From: Bacillus sp. V3-13
GTDB lineage: Bacteria; Bacillota; Bacilli; Bacillales; Cytobacillaceae
Assembly: GCF_002860165.1 (NCBI RefSeq)
Contig: NZ_PGUZ01000002.1
Coordinates: 95,970-159,969, forward strand
Length of the DNA stretch: 64,000 bases
Direction of reading: 5' to 3'
Shown: in pieces, positions 45,890 to 55,447 of the stretch
How the letters are laid out: each line of letters begins with the position of its first letter
Numbering within the stretch: the stretch's first letter is position 1
Position numbers and translations under genes: made by a program
Notes under the pieces: model-generated
What the model saw: the letters and a program-made list of their open reading frames with translations, nothing else
Told to the model about the DNA's origin: nothing
The model's database searches: none

Positions 45890-45980
45890 TTGCGATCGCA
45901 AACAATGCTTTGTTTTCACGGTATAGGGTAATAGAGTATAGGTTCATCCCGCTATTAAACTCGCATAAGAGTTTGCGATT
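45890..45980 (+). promoter_or_regulatory. Additional structured leader upstream of the TerC gene
   Basis: A 12-bp palindrome TTGCGATCGCAA (45890-45901), a local hairpin AAACTC/GAGTTT (about 45957-45974) followed by GCGATTTTG, and a long-range 9-bp complement ATCGCAAAC (45895-45903) with GTTTGCGAT (45972-45980). The last pairing would exclude the first two, giving two alternative folds. Confidence 0.5.
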
Positions 45981-46046
45981 TTGTATCTGCCAGGCCGGTG
46001 AAACTTTATTGTCTGCAATTAATAAAATTCAAGGAGGAATTCGTTT

Positions 46047-46823
46047 ATGGATGTATCAATTTTACTGGAATATGGCTGGGTTTTGCTTGTCCTTGTTGCG
46101 CTCGAAGGACTGCTGGCTGCTGATAATGCATTGGTTTTGGCTATTATGGTGAAACACCTTCCTGAGGAGGAACGAAAAAAAGCTCTCTTTTATGGTCTCT
46201 TTGGCGCTTTTATTTTCCGTTTCGGATCGTTGTTTATCATCTCGTTCCTTGTCGACGTTTGGCAAGTACAGGCCATTGGAGCTCTTTACCTTCTCTTTAT
46301 CGCCATTAACCATATTGTCCGTAAATTCGTCAAACATAAGGACGGGGCTGAAGTGAAAAAGGAAGAAAAGAAGGGGTCTGGCTTCTGGGCGACTGTTTTT
46401 AAAGTTGAATTGGCAGACATTGCATTTGCGGTTGATTCGATTTTAGCCGCTGTGGCGCTGGCTGTGACGCTTCCGGACACGCCACTCCCACACATTGGAG
46501 GACTTGACGGCGGGAAATTCCTTGTCATTTTTGCCGGTGGTTTAATCGGTTTAATCATCATGCGCTTTGCGGCCAACTATTTTGTGACACTGTTGCAGCG
46601 CAGGCCAGGCCTCGAAATCGCTGCATTTATGATCGTGGGCTGGGTCGGGGTGAAGCTTGCCGTTTACACTCTGTCCCATCCGGCACTCGCTGTTCTACCC
46701 GAAGCTTTCGCGAAATCTTCCGAATGGAAAATCAGCTTTTACGTTGTCTTAATCTTAATTGCGCTTGGAGGCTGGTTTTTATCAAAGGATAAGCAAGTCC
46801 AGGCCAGTGAAAGAAGCTTATAA
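46047..46823 (+). CDS. TerC family membrane protein (Mn2+ exporter type)
   Basis: 258 residues, about seven membrane helices. TerC/YkoY features: EGLLAADNALVLAIMV near the N-terminus and VELADIAFAVDSILAAVAL in the middle, both with conserved acidic residues for metal. With a yybP-ykoY riboswitch upstream it is most likely a manganese exporter or a TerC protein that metallates exoenzymes (YceF/YkoY type). ATG behind AAGGAGGAATTCG. Ends at a bidirectional terminator shared with patB. Confidence 0.92.
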   Translation: MDVSILLEYGWVLLVLVALEGLLAADNALVLAIMVKHLPEEERKKALFYGLFGAFIFRFGSLFIISFLVDVWQVQAIGALYLLFIAINHIVRKFVKHKDGAEVKKEEKKGSGFWATVFKVELADIAFAVDSILAAVALAVTLPDTPLPHIGGLDGGKFLVIFAGGLIGLIIMRFAANYFVTLLQRRPGLEIAAFMIVGWVGVKLAVYTLSHPALAVLPEAFAKSSEWKISFYVVLILIALGGWFLSKDKQVQASERSL

Positions 46824-46832
46824 AGCATAGTT

Positions 46833-46864
46833 AAAACCCAAAGGCGCACTGGCCTTTGGGTTTT
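46833..46864. terminator. Bidirectional terminator between the TerC gene and patB
   Basis: Perfect 13-bp stem AAAACCCAAAGGC/GCCTTTGGGTTTT, 6-base loop. Confidence 0.94.
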
Positions 46865-46869
46865 TGAAT

Positions 46870-48036
46870 TTATGCAAAAGCTTTACTAAAACGCTCTAAT
46901 CCTTCGATCAGAACATCACGTTGGCAGCCGATGTTCATCCGGACGAATCCTTCCCCGCCCTGGCGAAACTTCGTGCCCGGGTCAAGGGCAAGTTTGCCCT
47001 TTTCCAAAAGCCGCTCCCGTAATTGTTCATCTGTTAATCCGAGAGAACGGCAATCAATCCATAACAGGTATGTAGCCTGCGGCTCGATTAATCGAAACCG
47101 GGGCAGGCGTTCCTGGAAATACTTTTTGGCGATTTCAACATTTTCCCGCAAATAGTCAAGCAAACTATTAAGCCATGGCTCCCCGTGGCGAAAAGCGGCT
47201 TCCATCGCAAGGGTCCCAAACGTGTTTAAAGAGAAAAACCCCTGGCGCTGCTGGGCTTCTTTAAATTGCTGTCTCAGTTTTTCGTTCTTGATGATAATGG
47301 CCGCTGCTTGCAGTCCCGCTAAATTAAACGTTTTTGAAGGGGCGATGCAAGTGATGACATGGCTGCTGAATGGCTCAAAGGATGCAATCGGAATATGGCG
47401 GTGCGGTGAGAAAACCAAATCGGAATGAATTTCATCGGAAAGAATGAGGCAGCCGTATTTGGCACATAGTCTGCCGATCTCTTTTAGTTCATCTTCATTC
47501 CAAACCCGTCCACCCGGGTTGTGCGGGCTGCATAACAGGAATAACTTCACTCCCTGTTTTAAGCATGCCTCAAAATCAGTAAAATTGATCTCGTATTGCG
47601 AGCTTGTCAGCTCAAGCGGAGAGTTGACGACGATGCGCTCATTTTTTTCGACCATTTCAAAAAAAGGATAGTATACAGGTGACTGAAGCATCACTTTATC
47701 ACCGGGAACCGTAAAGGCTTGAATCGCCGTGCTGATTGCCGGAACAACTCCGGATGCATATAACAGCCACGACCGGTTTATTTTCCAATCGTGCCGTTTG
47801 TCGAGCCAGCTTTGGATCGCTTCCGAAACAGAAGGCGGCACATAGGTGTAGCCGTAAATACCATGTTCAATTCTTCCTGCCAGCGCTTCCTGGACCTCTT
47901 CGGGCGGGCGGAAATCCATATCGGCTACCCACATTGGCAAAAGATCATCCGCACCGAAAACTTCCTTGGTCATTCCCCATTTTACAGAAGCGGTATTAGC
48001 CCGATCGATTTTTTCATGAAAATTATAGCCTGCCAT
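46870..48036 (-). CDS. patB: MalY/PatB family cystathionine beta-lyase aminotransferase-fold enzyme
   Basis: 388 residues, fold-type I PLP enzyme. LPMWVADMDFRPPEEVQEAL near the N-terminus, LCSPHNPGGRVW, LSDEIHSDL and the PLP lysine in APSKTFNLAGL are all PatB-type. Cleaves cystathionine to homocysteine; matches Bacillus subtilis PatB in length and place. Start ATG at 48036 has GGAGAGTGACAAG upstream. Confidence 0.94.
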   Translation of the reverse strand: MAGYNFHEKIDRANTASVKWGMTKEVFGADDLLPMWVADMDFRPPEEVQEALAGRIEHGIYGYTYVPPSVSEAIQSWLDKRHDWKINRSWLLYASGVVPAISTAIQAFTVPGDKVMLQSPVYYPFFEMVEKNERIVVNSPLELTSSQYEINFTDFEACLKQGVKLFLLCSPHNPGGRVWNEDELKEIGRLCAKYGCLILSDEIHSDLVFSPHRHIPIASFEPFSSHVITCIAPSKTFNLAGLQAAAIIIKNEKLRQQFKEAQQRQGFFSLNTFGTLAMEAAFRHGEPWLNSLLDYLRENVEIAKKYFQERLPRFRLIEPQATYLLWIDCRSLGLTDEQLRERLLEKGKLALDPGTKFRQGGEGFVRMNIGCQRDVLIEGLERFSKAFA

Positions 48037-48120
48037 CTTGTCACTCTCCATTCAATATTTATCCGCTGATACTAATATGATAAGATATCAACATAAAAAG
48101 TGAAAATAATAGGTGATCAA

Positions 48121-48381
48121 ATGCAAACCCAACAAATAAATTTACAGCTTGTTGACGCTTTAAACAGCTGGGATCCTTTTCATTGCGGTGAGGGCGGATA
48201 TGAGACGGAGATTGCCGATGTAGTCCAGGCCGTTCATGATGAAGATGATGCCAATAAGCTTGCCAGAAAAATTCAGGGCATATACGAGTTTTCCTTTGAA
48301 CAAATCATTCCGCTCAACGACTGCAAAAAAATTGCAGCCGAATTGCTGGAAATTAAGGGCCGGGGATCCTGCTCAATTTAG
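48121..48381 (+). CDS. yugE: DUF1871 protein YugE
   Basis: 86 residues, same length as Bacillus subtilis YugE; acidic, soluble. Conserved block LVDALNSWDPFHCGEGGYETE. Function unknown. ATG at 48121 with AGGTGATCAA upstream. Divergent from patB. Confidence 0.88.
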   Translation: MQTQQINLQLVDALNSWDPFHCGEGGYETEIADVVQAVHDEDDANKLARKIQGIYEFSFEQIIPLNDCKKIAAELLEIKGRGSCSI

Positions 48382-48392
48382 TTGCGTAAAAG

Positions 48393-48424
48393 GCTGACCG
48401 GATCGAACGCCGGCCAGCATTTTT
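48393..48424 (+). terminator. Terminator between yugE and yugF
   Basis: GCTGACCGG/CCGGCCAGC (one mismatch), 8-base loop, then ATTTTTGC. Confidence 0.75.
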
Positions 48425-48443
48425 GCATGCAAAACGAGAATCT

Positions 48444-49271
48444 TCAACCCGTAAGAAACTTCTTAATATGATGATAAACCTCGGCGGGTCTTTCTTCGGG
48501 AACAAGATGCCCGGTATCTTTTAAGACGATCAGCTTGGAATGCTGTAAATCTTTATGCAATTTCCTGCCGACGCGGAGCGGAACAACCTTGTCATGCTCA
48601 CCCCAGATCAAAAGACACGGGGTCTCAATTTGCCTGAGAACATTGGATGTTAAATCACCTTCCCGGTCGCGGATCATTCTCGTTAAAGCTTTGAAAATAT
48701 TTTCGTCCAGGAAAGGCTGGAGATATCCGTTCTCCATTTCCTCATCAATCAGCGATCGGTTATGGACGACATTCTCCAAATTGTTTCTCAGTCCCGATTT
48801 TTCAAGGCGCCGCTTCACAAATACATGGAAAAACGGAAGATAGCTGGAAAATATAAGCGGCATTTTTGAAGGGCTGAGATATCCGGAGCTGCATAGCAAA
48901 ACCGCTTTTTCCGCAAGACCCGGGCGGAAGTGCAGCATATTTAACGTGATTTGCCCGCCCATCGAGTGGCCAATAATGTTGAATTTATCAATATTAAGCG
49001 ACTCCAGCAGGCCGACGATCGTCAGAGCGATATTTTGATACGAGTAATGAAAGTTGCGCGACTTGCCGCTTTTTCCAAACGGGGGGAAATCTATGGAGAT
49101 TACGCTGTAATCATTCTTCAGCAGCGGGACTAACCTGCGAAAGCTGAAACTCGAAGAGAGAAACCCGTGCAGCAACACGACGGTTTCGCAAGACTGTGGA
49201 TTTCGGTAATACTCATAATAAACGTCATTTCCGTTAATTCTTTTTGTTTCCGCTGCAGCAGTTGGTACCAT
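48444..49271 (-). CDS. yugF: Alpha/beta hydrolase YugF
   Basis: 275 residues. Oxyanion motif VVLLHGFLSSSFSFR, nucleophile elbow GHSMGG, acid in WGEHDKVVPL and catalytic His in DTGHLVPEERP complete the triad. Similar in length to Bacillus subtilis YugF; substrate unknown. Start ATG at 49271, with AAGGAGAAGATC upstream; a longer in-frame start at 49334 is unsupported. Confidence 0.92.
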   Translation of the reverse strand: MVPTAAAETKRINGNDVYYEYYRNPQSCETVVLLHGFLSSSFSFRRLVPLLKNDYSVISIDFPPFGKSGKSRNFHYSYQNIALTIVGLLESLNIDKFNIIGHSMGGQITLNMLHFRPGLAEKAVLLCSSGYLSPSKMPLIFSSYLPFFHVFVKRRLEKSGLRNNLENVVHNRSLIDEEMENGYLQPFLDENIFKALTRMIRDREGDLTSNVLRQIETPCLLIWGEHDKVVPLRVGRKLHKDLQHSKLIVLKDTGHLVPEERPAEVYHHIKKFLTG

Positions 49272-49409
49272 TTTGATCTTCTCCTTGGAAATCTTTTTAC
49301 CGTTAATTTCCCTTAGCTTTTCCACTATACACATAAAAGATTATCATTTTCTAAAATAATTACAGTAGTAATTTAAAAACATCATCTGGAGAGTATTGTT
49401 TTTACAAAA

Positions 49410-49430
49410 AATAAATACATAGTTTATTTT
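49410..49430. promoter_or_regulatory. A+T-rich inverted repeat upstream of alaR
   Basis: AAATAAA, 7 bases, TTTATTT: perfect 7-bp arms about 85 bases before the alaR start. Possible AlaR autoregulatory site. Confidence 0.35.
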
Positions 49431-49518
49431 TAAAAAATAAATAAAAGGAAGCTATTTTTGAATGGAAATTTTGCTATAATGAACATATTTTATAAAGCAG
49501 AATTGAGGGATGGTTTCG

Positions 49519-50019
49519 ATGCATTTAACCGATAAGGAATTGGAGATTGTCGAAATATTGGAAAAGGATGCGAGAACGCCGGTTGCTGACCTTGAAAAAA
49601 TGGTTGGTTTGAAAGAAGGGAAAGCAGAAGAACTTCTTGCTAAATTAGAAGAAGCGAAGGTTATTGTCCGCTATGCGTCCGTCATCGACTGGTCGAAAGT
49701 GCAGGGCCATGAAGGTGTAACAGCGATGATTGATGTAAAGGTAACGCCGAAGCGGGGAGTCGGATTTGACGGGGTAGCCGAGAGGATTTACCGCTTTAAA
49801 GAGGTGAAATCGGTTTATTTAATGTCCGGGGCCTATGATCTGTCCGTGATTGTCGAAGGCAGGTCGATGAATGAAGTAGCCGGATTTGTATCGGAAAAGC
49901 TGTCAACTTTGGAATCCGTCATTTCGACGACGACGCACTTTATATTGAAGAAATATAAACATGATGGCACGGTATTTGAACAACAAGATGAAGATAAGCG
50001 GATTGTGGTGTCGCCTTGA
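49519..50019 (+). CDS. alaR: Lrp/AsnC family regulator of alanine metabolism
   Basis: 166 residues, same as Bacillus subtilis AlaR (YugG). N-terminal winged helix-turn-helix (LTDKELEIVEILEKDAR, PVADLEKMVGL) and C-terminal RAM/Lrp ligand domain (about 65-150). ATG at 49519, 9 bases after GAGGGA. The stop overlaps the alaT start (TGATG), so the two form an operon. Controls the alanine aminotransferase next to it. Confidence 0.93.
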   Translation: MHLTDKELEIVEILEKDARTPVADLEKMVGLKEGKAEELLAKLEEAKVIVRYASVIDWSKVQGHEGVTAMIDVKVTPKRGVGFDGVAERIYRFKEVKSVYLMSGAYDLSVIVEGRSMNEVAGFVSEKLSTLESVISTTTHFILKKYKHDGTVFEQQDEDKRIVVSP

Positions 50020-51188
50020 TGAAGCAAAAGACTGCATTTGTATCGAAAACCGTCGGACAGTTGAAGCCTTCTGGAATCCGCCGCTTTTTTGATCTTGCCG
50101 CCGGAATGGAAGGAGTCATTTCACTCGGGGTCGGGGAGCCGGATTTTGTTACCTCATGGTCTGTAAGAGAAGCAGCGATTCTTTCTCTTGAACAAGGCTA
50201 TACTTCCTATACAGCCAATGCCGGGTTATTGGAACTTCGCGAAGAGATTAGTTTTTACATGGAGAACCAATTTGGAGTTCGCTATGCTCCCGGTTCAGAA
50301 ATTATTGTGACAGTCGGAGCAAGCCAGGCTCTTGATATTGGGCTGCGGGCGGTGCTCGATCCCGGTGATGAAGCGATCGTCATTGAACCGTGTTTTGTTT
50401 CCTATGCGCCGCTGGTGACAATGGCTGGAGGAGTGCCTGTCCATGTCCAATCATTGAAGGAAAATGATTTTAAAATCCTGCCTTCCCAGCTGGAAGAGGC
50501 GGTCACGGAAAGAACGAAAGTCATCATGCTATGCTCCCCAAATAACCCGACGGGAACCTTGTTAAGTCCAAGTGAGCTTGAAGGGATTGCTGCTTTTGCG
50601 GAGAAGCATGATTTGCTAGTTTTGTCCGATGAAATTTATGCTGAGCTTGTTTATGATGAAAAATATGTTTCGATGGCTGCCATCAGTCGCATGCAGGAAC
50701 GGACGATCGTTGTATCCGGCTTTTCAAAGGGGTTTGCGATGACAGGCTGGCGGCTCGGATTTGTCTGTGCCCCTGAAGAAATATGTGCGGCGATGCTGAA
50801 AATCCATCAATATGCGATGATGTGCGCTCCAACGATGGCGCAGCATGCGGCAATCGAAGCATTAAGAAATGGCAGCGGAGATGTTGAAGAAATGCGTAAA
50901 AGCTACCGGCGCAGGCGCAATTACTTTGTCCACTCCTTAACGGAAATCGGCCTTGACTGCCATGTTCCAGGCGGAGCATTCTATGCTTTTCCATCAATAG
51001 AAAGAACGGGGCTTTCTTCAGAGCAATTCGCAGAGCAGCTGCTGCTAATGGAAAAGGTTGCTGTCGTTCCGGGCAATGTGTTCGGGGAAAGTGGGGAAGG
51101 ACATGTGCGCTGCTCATATGCTTCTTCAATGGAACAGCTCCAGGAAGCACTGAAACGAATCAATCGCTTTGTCAGCTCGATTTGTTAA
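50019..51188 (+). CDS. alaT: Alanine transaminase AlaT
   Basis: 389 residues, class I/II PLP aminotransferase. GVGEPDFVT near the N-terminus, LCSPNNPTGTLLS, VLSDEIYAELVYD and PLP lysine in VSGFSKGFAMTGWRLG. Bacillus subtilis AlaT (YugH) supplies alanine from pyruvate. ATG overlaps the alaR stop with no strong ribosome site, implying coupling. Confidence 0.92.
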   Translation: MKQKTAFVSKTVGQLKPSGIRRFFDLAAGMEGVISLGVGEPDFVTSWSVREAAILSLEQGYTSYTANAGLLELREEISFYMENQFGVRYAPGSEIIVTVGASQALDIGLRAVLDPGDEAIVIEPCFVSYAPLVTMAGGVPVHVQSLKENDFKILPSQLEEAVTERTKVIMLCSPNNPTGTLLSPSELEGIAAFAEKHDLLVLSDEIYAELVYDEKYVSMAAISRMQERTIVVSGFSKGFAMTGWRLGFVCAPEEICAAMLKIHQYAMMCAPTMAQHAAIEALRNGSGDVEEMRKSYRRRRNYFVHSLTEIGLDCHVPGGAFYAFPSIERTGLSSEQFAEQLLLMEKVAVVPGNVFGESGEGHVRCSYASSMEQLQEALKRINRFVSSIC

Positions 51189-51196
51189 GTTTAAGC

Positions 51197-51230
51197 AAAA
51201 AAAAGAGGCTTAACCATTCAGGTTAACCTC
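51197..51230 (-). terminator. Terminator of the XRE regulator gene
   Basis: On the minus strand GAGGTTAACC pairs with GGTTAAGCCTC (single bulge), followed by seven T. Confidence 0.75.
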
Positions 51231-51240
51231 AACAAAAAAG

Positions 51241-51294
51241 GGGGGAATACTAGAAAGCCTTACGGTATCATGCTTTCCAGTCCCTCTTTTTTTT
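51241..51294 (+). terminator. Terminator of alaR-alaT
   Basis: CTAGAAAGC/GCTTTCCAG inner stem (one mismatch) extended by GGGG/CCCT pairs, then TTTTTTTT. Confidence 0.75.
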
Positions 51295-51306
51295 ATACGT
51301 CGTTTT

Positions 51307-51666
51307 TTATTTTTTGTATTTGATCTCATAAAGCATTTGCATAACACGAAGAAAATCATCTTCAGTGAATTCCTTAGCTTTTCGAAGAATCAGCTTTGCT
51401 TTTTTTGTGCCAATTTCTTTTACTAGCTGTTCTATTTCATGATCGATGCCGGAAGGATTTGTTTGATAGGCTTTTTCAAGCAGTTCCGATGCGGGCACAT
51501 CAAGGGCTGTAGAGATTTTTAAAATAGTTTGTATGTCGGGAAGCTGCTCCCCTGCTTCATATTTTTCAATTGTTGCCGTTCCCACTCTGACCTTGATTGC
51601 GAGCTCCTTTTGACTTAAATTAAGTCTTTCCCGGCATGTTCTAATATTTTCACCAATTGCGGACAT
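51307..51666 (-). CDS. XRE family transcriptional regulator
   Basis: 119 residues. N-terminal HTH (about 5-60: IGENIRTCRERLNLSQKEL, VGTATIEKYEAGEQLP) and a helical C-terminal region with KEFTEDDFLRVMQMLYEI. ATG at 51666 with AAAGGAGAGAG upstream. Target unknown; no partner gene on its strand. It separates alaT from yugI and has no counterpart that I recall at this place in Bacillus subtilis. Confidence 0.85.
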   Translation of the reverse strand: MSAIGENIRTCRERLNLSQKELAIKVRVGTATIEKYEAGEQLPDIQTILKISTALDVPASELLEKAYQTNPSGIDHEIEQLVKEIGTKKAKLILRKAKEFTEDDFLRVMQMLYEIKYKK

Positions 51667-51981
51667 CGCTCTCTCTCCTTTCAAGGACCTGTTCTAAGTT
51701 TATTTTATCATGAAGGCAACCGGATTCCGGATGTTCCAGGTGAACATTCAGTTACATAATCCTGCACGATTTTCATAACCGGTGATTCTTTTGGAAAGTC
51801 CGGTATTTCTGCTCATATGGATGTAGAGAGGCGGGAGTTTTTTCGAATGGATCATTCGCGTTTAACTCAGCGGAAAATGTGGAAAAAACTTAATATCCTT
51901 TTGATAACAGGTTCCTTCTGTGATATAATTTTTAATTGCGTATAAAAAAGAGTAAATAAATTTATATCTAGGAGTGTTTCC
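51667..51981 (+). promoter_or_regulatory. yugI promoter region
   Basis: 315 bases without a credible gene. A near-consensus promoter TTGATA (51901-51906), 17 bases, TATAAT (51924-51929) serves yugI. A 32-codon ORF at 51847 spans this promoter and is unlikely to be real. Confidence 0.8.
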
Positions 51982-52383
51982 ATGTCAGAAAAAATTGAAA
52001 CAGGAAGTGTCGTAACAGGAAAGGTCACTGGTATTCAACCATATGGTGTGTTCGTGGCACTGGATGAAAATACCCAAGGACTTGTTCATATTTCAGAAAT
52101 TACGCACGGATATGTAAAAGATATTAACGAACATTTAAAGGTGGGAGATGAAGTAAAGGTTAAAGTGTTGTCAGTCGACGAAGCGGCAGGCAAAATCGGT
52201 CTTTCAATCCGTGCAACAGAAGAAGCTCCTGCCGAACAGGCTGCCAAACCGAAAAGAACACGCAAGCGCCAGCCTGCTCTGCAACAGCAAACAGATGAAT
52301 CACCGCAAGGATTCAATACGTTGAAAGACAAGCTGGAAGAGTGGATCGAGCAGTCACAGCGCGAAGATTTAATTAAAAAGTAA
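51982..52383 (+). CDS. yugI: S1-domain RNA-binding general stress protein 13
   Basis: 133 residues. N-terminal S1 domain (about 6-76: GSVVTGKVTGIQPYGVFVAL, GLVHISEI) followed by a basic linker KPKRTRKRQP and an acidic helix. Bacillus subtilis YugI (GSP13) is ribosome associated. AGGAGTG precedes the ATG. Confidence 0.93.
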   Translation: MSEKIETGSVVTGKVTGIQPYGVFVALDENTQGLVHISEITHGYVKDINEHLKVGDEVKVKVLSVDEAAGKIGLSIRATEEAPAEQAAKPKRTRKRQPALQQQTDESPQGFNTLKDKLEEWIEQSQREDLIKK

Positions 52384-52388
52384 GTTGG

Positions 52389-52415
52389 AAAAAACCGGGG
52401 ATAACCCGGTTTTTT
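52389..52415 (+). terminator. Intrinsic terminator after yugI
   Basis: Perfect 11-bp stem AAAAAACCGGG/CCCGGTTTTTT, 5-base loop. Confidence 0.95.
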
Positions 52416-52619
52416 GTTATGAACAAGGCTGCATTTTACCGTTTAATAAAGCTTATTTTCGCATAAATCGCTATTTTTTTGCTTAAAACCCATCTTCAAA
52501 CAAAAGACGGTCTGCGTTACAATGAGATGGAGAGATTAACGCCGGGTCGACAAGCATACATGGCAGACTGAAAAGTTTTTCGGCAGGCTAAGCGAAGAGG
52601 GGAATGGAGGAATTCAAGA

Positions 52620-53816
52620 ATGACAGAAACGAAAAGTCAGGAGTTAATTGAACAAACAGAAAAATATGGAGCCAACAATTATCATCCACTGCCAATTGTC
52701 ATTTCAAAAGCGGAAGGTGTCTGGGTGGAAGATCCGGAAGGCAACAAATACATGGATATGTTAAGTGCTTATTCAGCTCTTAATCAGGGACACCGCCATC
52801 CGCGCATCATCAAAGCCTTAAAAGACCAGGCGGACAAGGTAACCTTGACTTCGCGCGCATTCCATAATGATCAGCTTGGCCCGTGGTATGAAAAGATTTG
52901 TGAACTGACAAATAAAGAAATGGCGCTTCCGATGAATACGGGGGCAGAAGCGGTTGAAACCGCGATCAAAGCGGCCCGCCGCTGGTCTTATGATGTGAAA
53001 GGCGTTGCTGAAAATAAAGCTGAAATTATTGCCTGCACCGGGAATTTTCACGGCCGGACCATGACGGCTGTTTCACTTTCATCAGAGGAAGAATATAAAC
53101 GCGGGTTCGGTCCGCTGCTCCCAGGCATAAAACTAATTCCTTACGGTGACCTGGAAGCGCTCAAAAATGCGATTACTCCAAACACAGCCGCTTTTTTAAT
53201 TGAGCCGATACAGGGCGAAGCAGGAATTATGATTCCGCCGGAGGGCTTTATGAAGCGGGCATATGAGCTTTGTAAACAAAATAATGTCTTACTTATTGCA
53301 GACGAAATTCAGTCAGGCTTAGCCCGCTCCGGGAAGATGTTTGCTTGTGAATGGGAAGACGTCGTCCCTGACATGTACATTCTCGGAAAAGCACTTGGCG
53401 GCGGAGTCTTTCCTATTTCATGTGTCGTGGCAAATAAAGATGTGCTTGGAGTATTTAATCCAGGCTCGCATGGTTCAACTTTTGGCGGAAACCCGATGGC
53501 TTGTGCGGTTTCAATAGCTTCACTCGATGTCCTGATCGATGAGAATTTGGCCGAACGCTCGAAAAAGCTTGGCGACTATTTCATATCAAAGCTAAGAGAG
53601 ATTCATAATCCAATCATCAAGGACGTTCGCGGCCGGGGCTTATTTATCGGAGTCGAACTAAAGGAACCTGCAAGAAAATATTGCGAGCAATTGAAAGAAG
53701 AAGGTTTGCTCTGCAAGGAAACCCATGATACAGTGATTCGCTTTGCTCCTCCGCTAGTAATCAGCGAAGAAGAGCTTGACTGGGCAATAGAGCGAATTAA
53801 AAAAGTTTTAAGCTAA
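52620..53816 (+). CDS. rocD: Ornithine aminotransferase
   Basis: 398 residues, class III PLP aminotransferase. [15 protein letters not shown], the [16 protein letters not shown] phosphate-binding segment, [16 protein letters not shown] and PLP lysine in [14 protein letters not shown] agree with ornithine--oxo-acid transaminase. Converts ornithine to glutamate semialdehyde in arginine use. GGAATGGAGGAA upstream of ATG. A modest sigma-A-like TTCAAA-17-TACAAT lies at 52495-52523; no sigma-54 -24/-12 site was seen. Confidence 0.95.
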   Translation: MTETKSQELIEQTEKYGANNYHPLPIVISKAEGVWVEDPEGNKYMDMLSAYSALNQGHRHPRIIKALKDQADKVTLTSRAFHNDQLGPWYEKICELTNKEMALPMNTGAEAVETAIKAARRWSYDVKGVAENKAEIIACTGNFHGRTMTAVSLSSEEEYKRGFGPLLPGIKLIPYGDLEALKNAITPNTAAFLIEPIQGEAGIMIPPEGFMKRAYELCKQNNVLLIADEIQSGLARSGKMFACEWEDVVPDMYILGKALGGGVFPISCVVANKDVLGVFNPGSHGSTFGGNPMACAVSIASLDVLIDENLAERSKKLGDYFISKLREIHNPIIKDVRGRGLFIGVELKEPARKYCEQLKEEGLLCKETHDTVIRFAPPLVISEEELDWAIERIKKVLS

Positions 53817-53819
53817 CAT

Positions 53820-53857
53820 AAAGAAAACGCCTGGCAATTTTGCAAGGCGTTTCTTTA
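53820..53857 (+). terminator. Terminator between rocD and yuzA
   Basis: AAAGAAAACGCC pairs with GGCGTTTCTTT (one bulged A), loop of about 14 bases. Confidence 0.8.
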
Positions 53858-53870
53858 TGTTTTTAAAAGG

Positions 53871-54104
53871 TTAACGGCTGGGACTTGTTCCTGCCTGGCG
53901 CTCGGCCTCTTCACTAGGGGCGAAAAGAAGACCCAGATTGATAAGACCGGCAATCCCTACTAAACCGTAAATAATTCGTGATAAGGCAGAATCCTGACCG
54001 CCGAATATAGCTGCAACTAAATCAAATTGGAAAAAACCGACTAAACCCCAGTTGATCGCACCAATGATAGTAAGTACTAGAGCAATACGTTGAATCGTAC
54101 TCAT
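53871..54104 (-). CDS. yuzA: DUF378 membrane protein YuzA
   Basis: 77 residues, two hydrophobic helices with the DUF378 pattern IGAINWGLVGFFQFDLVAAIFG and RIIYGLVGIAGLINL. Function unknown. ATG with AAGGAGGAACC upstream. Neighbour of yugJ as in Bacillus subtilis. Confidence 0.92.
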   Translation of the reverse strand: MSTIQRIALVLTIIGAINWGLVGFFQFDLVAAIFGGQDSALSRIIYGLVGIAGLINLGLLFAPSEEAERQAGTSPSR

Positions 54105-54272
54105 GAAAGGTTCCTCCTTTTTATTGGATTCTTTTATAGATTGATACAGCCTTACATAAATTATTCATATACGGCTTTGTTTTTTGTTTACCCGGGGTGA
54201 TGAGCAGAAAACGTCTTTTTTGCATTGCGGGCACAATGGGGGGATAATAGAAAAAAAGGAGGTTGAATTGTT

Positions 54273-55436
54273 TTGCAAAACTTTACATATTGGAACCCTG
54301 TAAAATTAATTTTTGGGAAAAACCAACTGGAGCAGTTAAAAAATGAGATTCCCCAATACGGAACAAAAGTGTTGCTTGTATATGGCGGCGGAAGTATTAA
54401 GAGAAGCGGATTATATGACAGAGCGGTCAAGCTTTTGAATGAAATTGGTGCAGATATTCACGAATTATCTGGTGTAGAACCCAATCCACGCCTGTCCACC
54501 GTTCATAAAGGCGTAGACATTTGCAAAAAGGAAAAAATTGATTTCATATTGGCTGTTGGCGGCGGCAGTGTGATCGATTGTACAAAAGCGATCGCAGCAG
54601 GTGCAAAGTACGATGGAGATGCATGGGATCTTGTTACGAAAAAAGCGGCTGCTGAAGATGCGCTGCCGTTTGGAACTGTACTGACACTTGCCGCAACTGG
54701 ATCTGAAATGAACTCCGGCTCGGTTATTACGAATTGGGAAACGAATGAAAAATATGGCTGGGGCAGCCCGGCTGTGTTCCCAAAATTTTCTGTTCTTGAA
54801 CCGGAAAATACTTTTACAGTGCCGAGAGACCAAACGGTTTACGGGATTGTTGATATGATGTCGCATGTGTTCGAACATTATTTTCATCTCGAGGAAAATA
54901 CGCTTCTCCAGGATCGCATGTGTGAATCTCTATTGATTACCGTGATGGAAACAGCGCCAAAACTTTTAGAAGATCTGGAAAACTATGAGCACCGGGCAAC
55001 GATTCTCTACTGTGGAACAATGGCATTGAACGGAATGCTTTCAATGGGTTATCGCGGCGATTGGGCAACCCACAACATCGAGCACGCTGTATCTGCCGTA
55101 TATGATATTCCTCATGGCGGCGGACTCGCTATTTTGTTCCCAAATTGGATGAAGCACAATCTTAAAGTCAAGCCGGAACGCTTTGCCCAGCTCGCTGTTC
55201 GGGTGTTCGGCGTCAATCCTGAAGGAAAAACGGCTGAAGAAACAGCACTCGAAGGAATTGAAAAGCTTCGAGAATTCTGGAACAGCATTGGCGCTCCTTC
55301 CCGCCTGGCCGATTATGATATCGATGACAGCCAATTGGATGTGATGGCAGACAAAGCAATGGTTAATGGGGAGTTCGGCAACTTTAACAAGCTGAACCGG
55401 GAGGATGTCCTCGCAATTTATAGAGCTTCTTTATAA
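54273..55436 (+). CDS. yugJ: NADH-dependent butanol dehydrogenase-like iron alcohol dehydrogenase
   Basis: 387 residues, group III iron-dependent alcohol dehydrogenase. NAD site [17 protein letters not shown], metal ligands in [11 protein letters not shown] and [21 protein letters not shown]. Same length as Bacillus subtilis YugJ. Start TTG at 54273 behind AGGAGGTTG. Probably reduces aldehydes; substrate unproven. Confidence 0.93.
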   Translation: MQNFTYWNPVKLIFGKNQLEQLKNEIPQYGTKVLLVYGGGSIKRSGLYDRAVKLLNEIGADIHELSGVEPNPRLSTVHKGVDICKKEKIDFILAVGGGSVIDCTKAIAAGAKYDGDAWDLVTKKAAAEDALPFGTVLTLAATGSEMNSGSVITNWETNEKYGWGSPAVFPKFSVLEPENTFTVPRDQTVYGIVDMMSHVFEHYFHLEENTLLQDRMCESLLITVMETAPKLLEDLENYEHRATILYCGTMALNGMLSMGYRGDWATHNIEHAVSAVYDIPHGGGLAILFPNWMKHNLKVKPERFAQLAVRVFGVNPEGKTAEETALEGIEKLREFWNSIGAPSRLADYDIDDSQLDVMADKAMVNGEFGNFNKLNREDVLAIYRASL

Positions 55437-55447
55437 GTATTCTCTGG

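Noticed and set aside
50683..51150. 155-codon minus-strand open frame in alaT
   Set aside because: Antisense to conserved aminotransferase motifs, no ribosome site.
51847..51945. 32-codon ORF upstream of yugI
   Set aside because: It spans the near-consensus yugI promoter and its ribosome site is poorly spaced.
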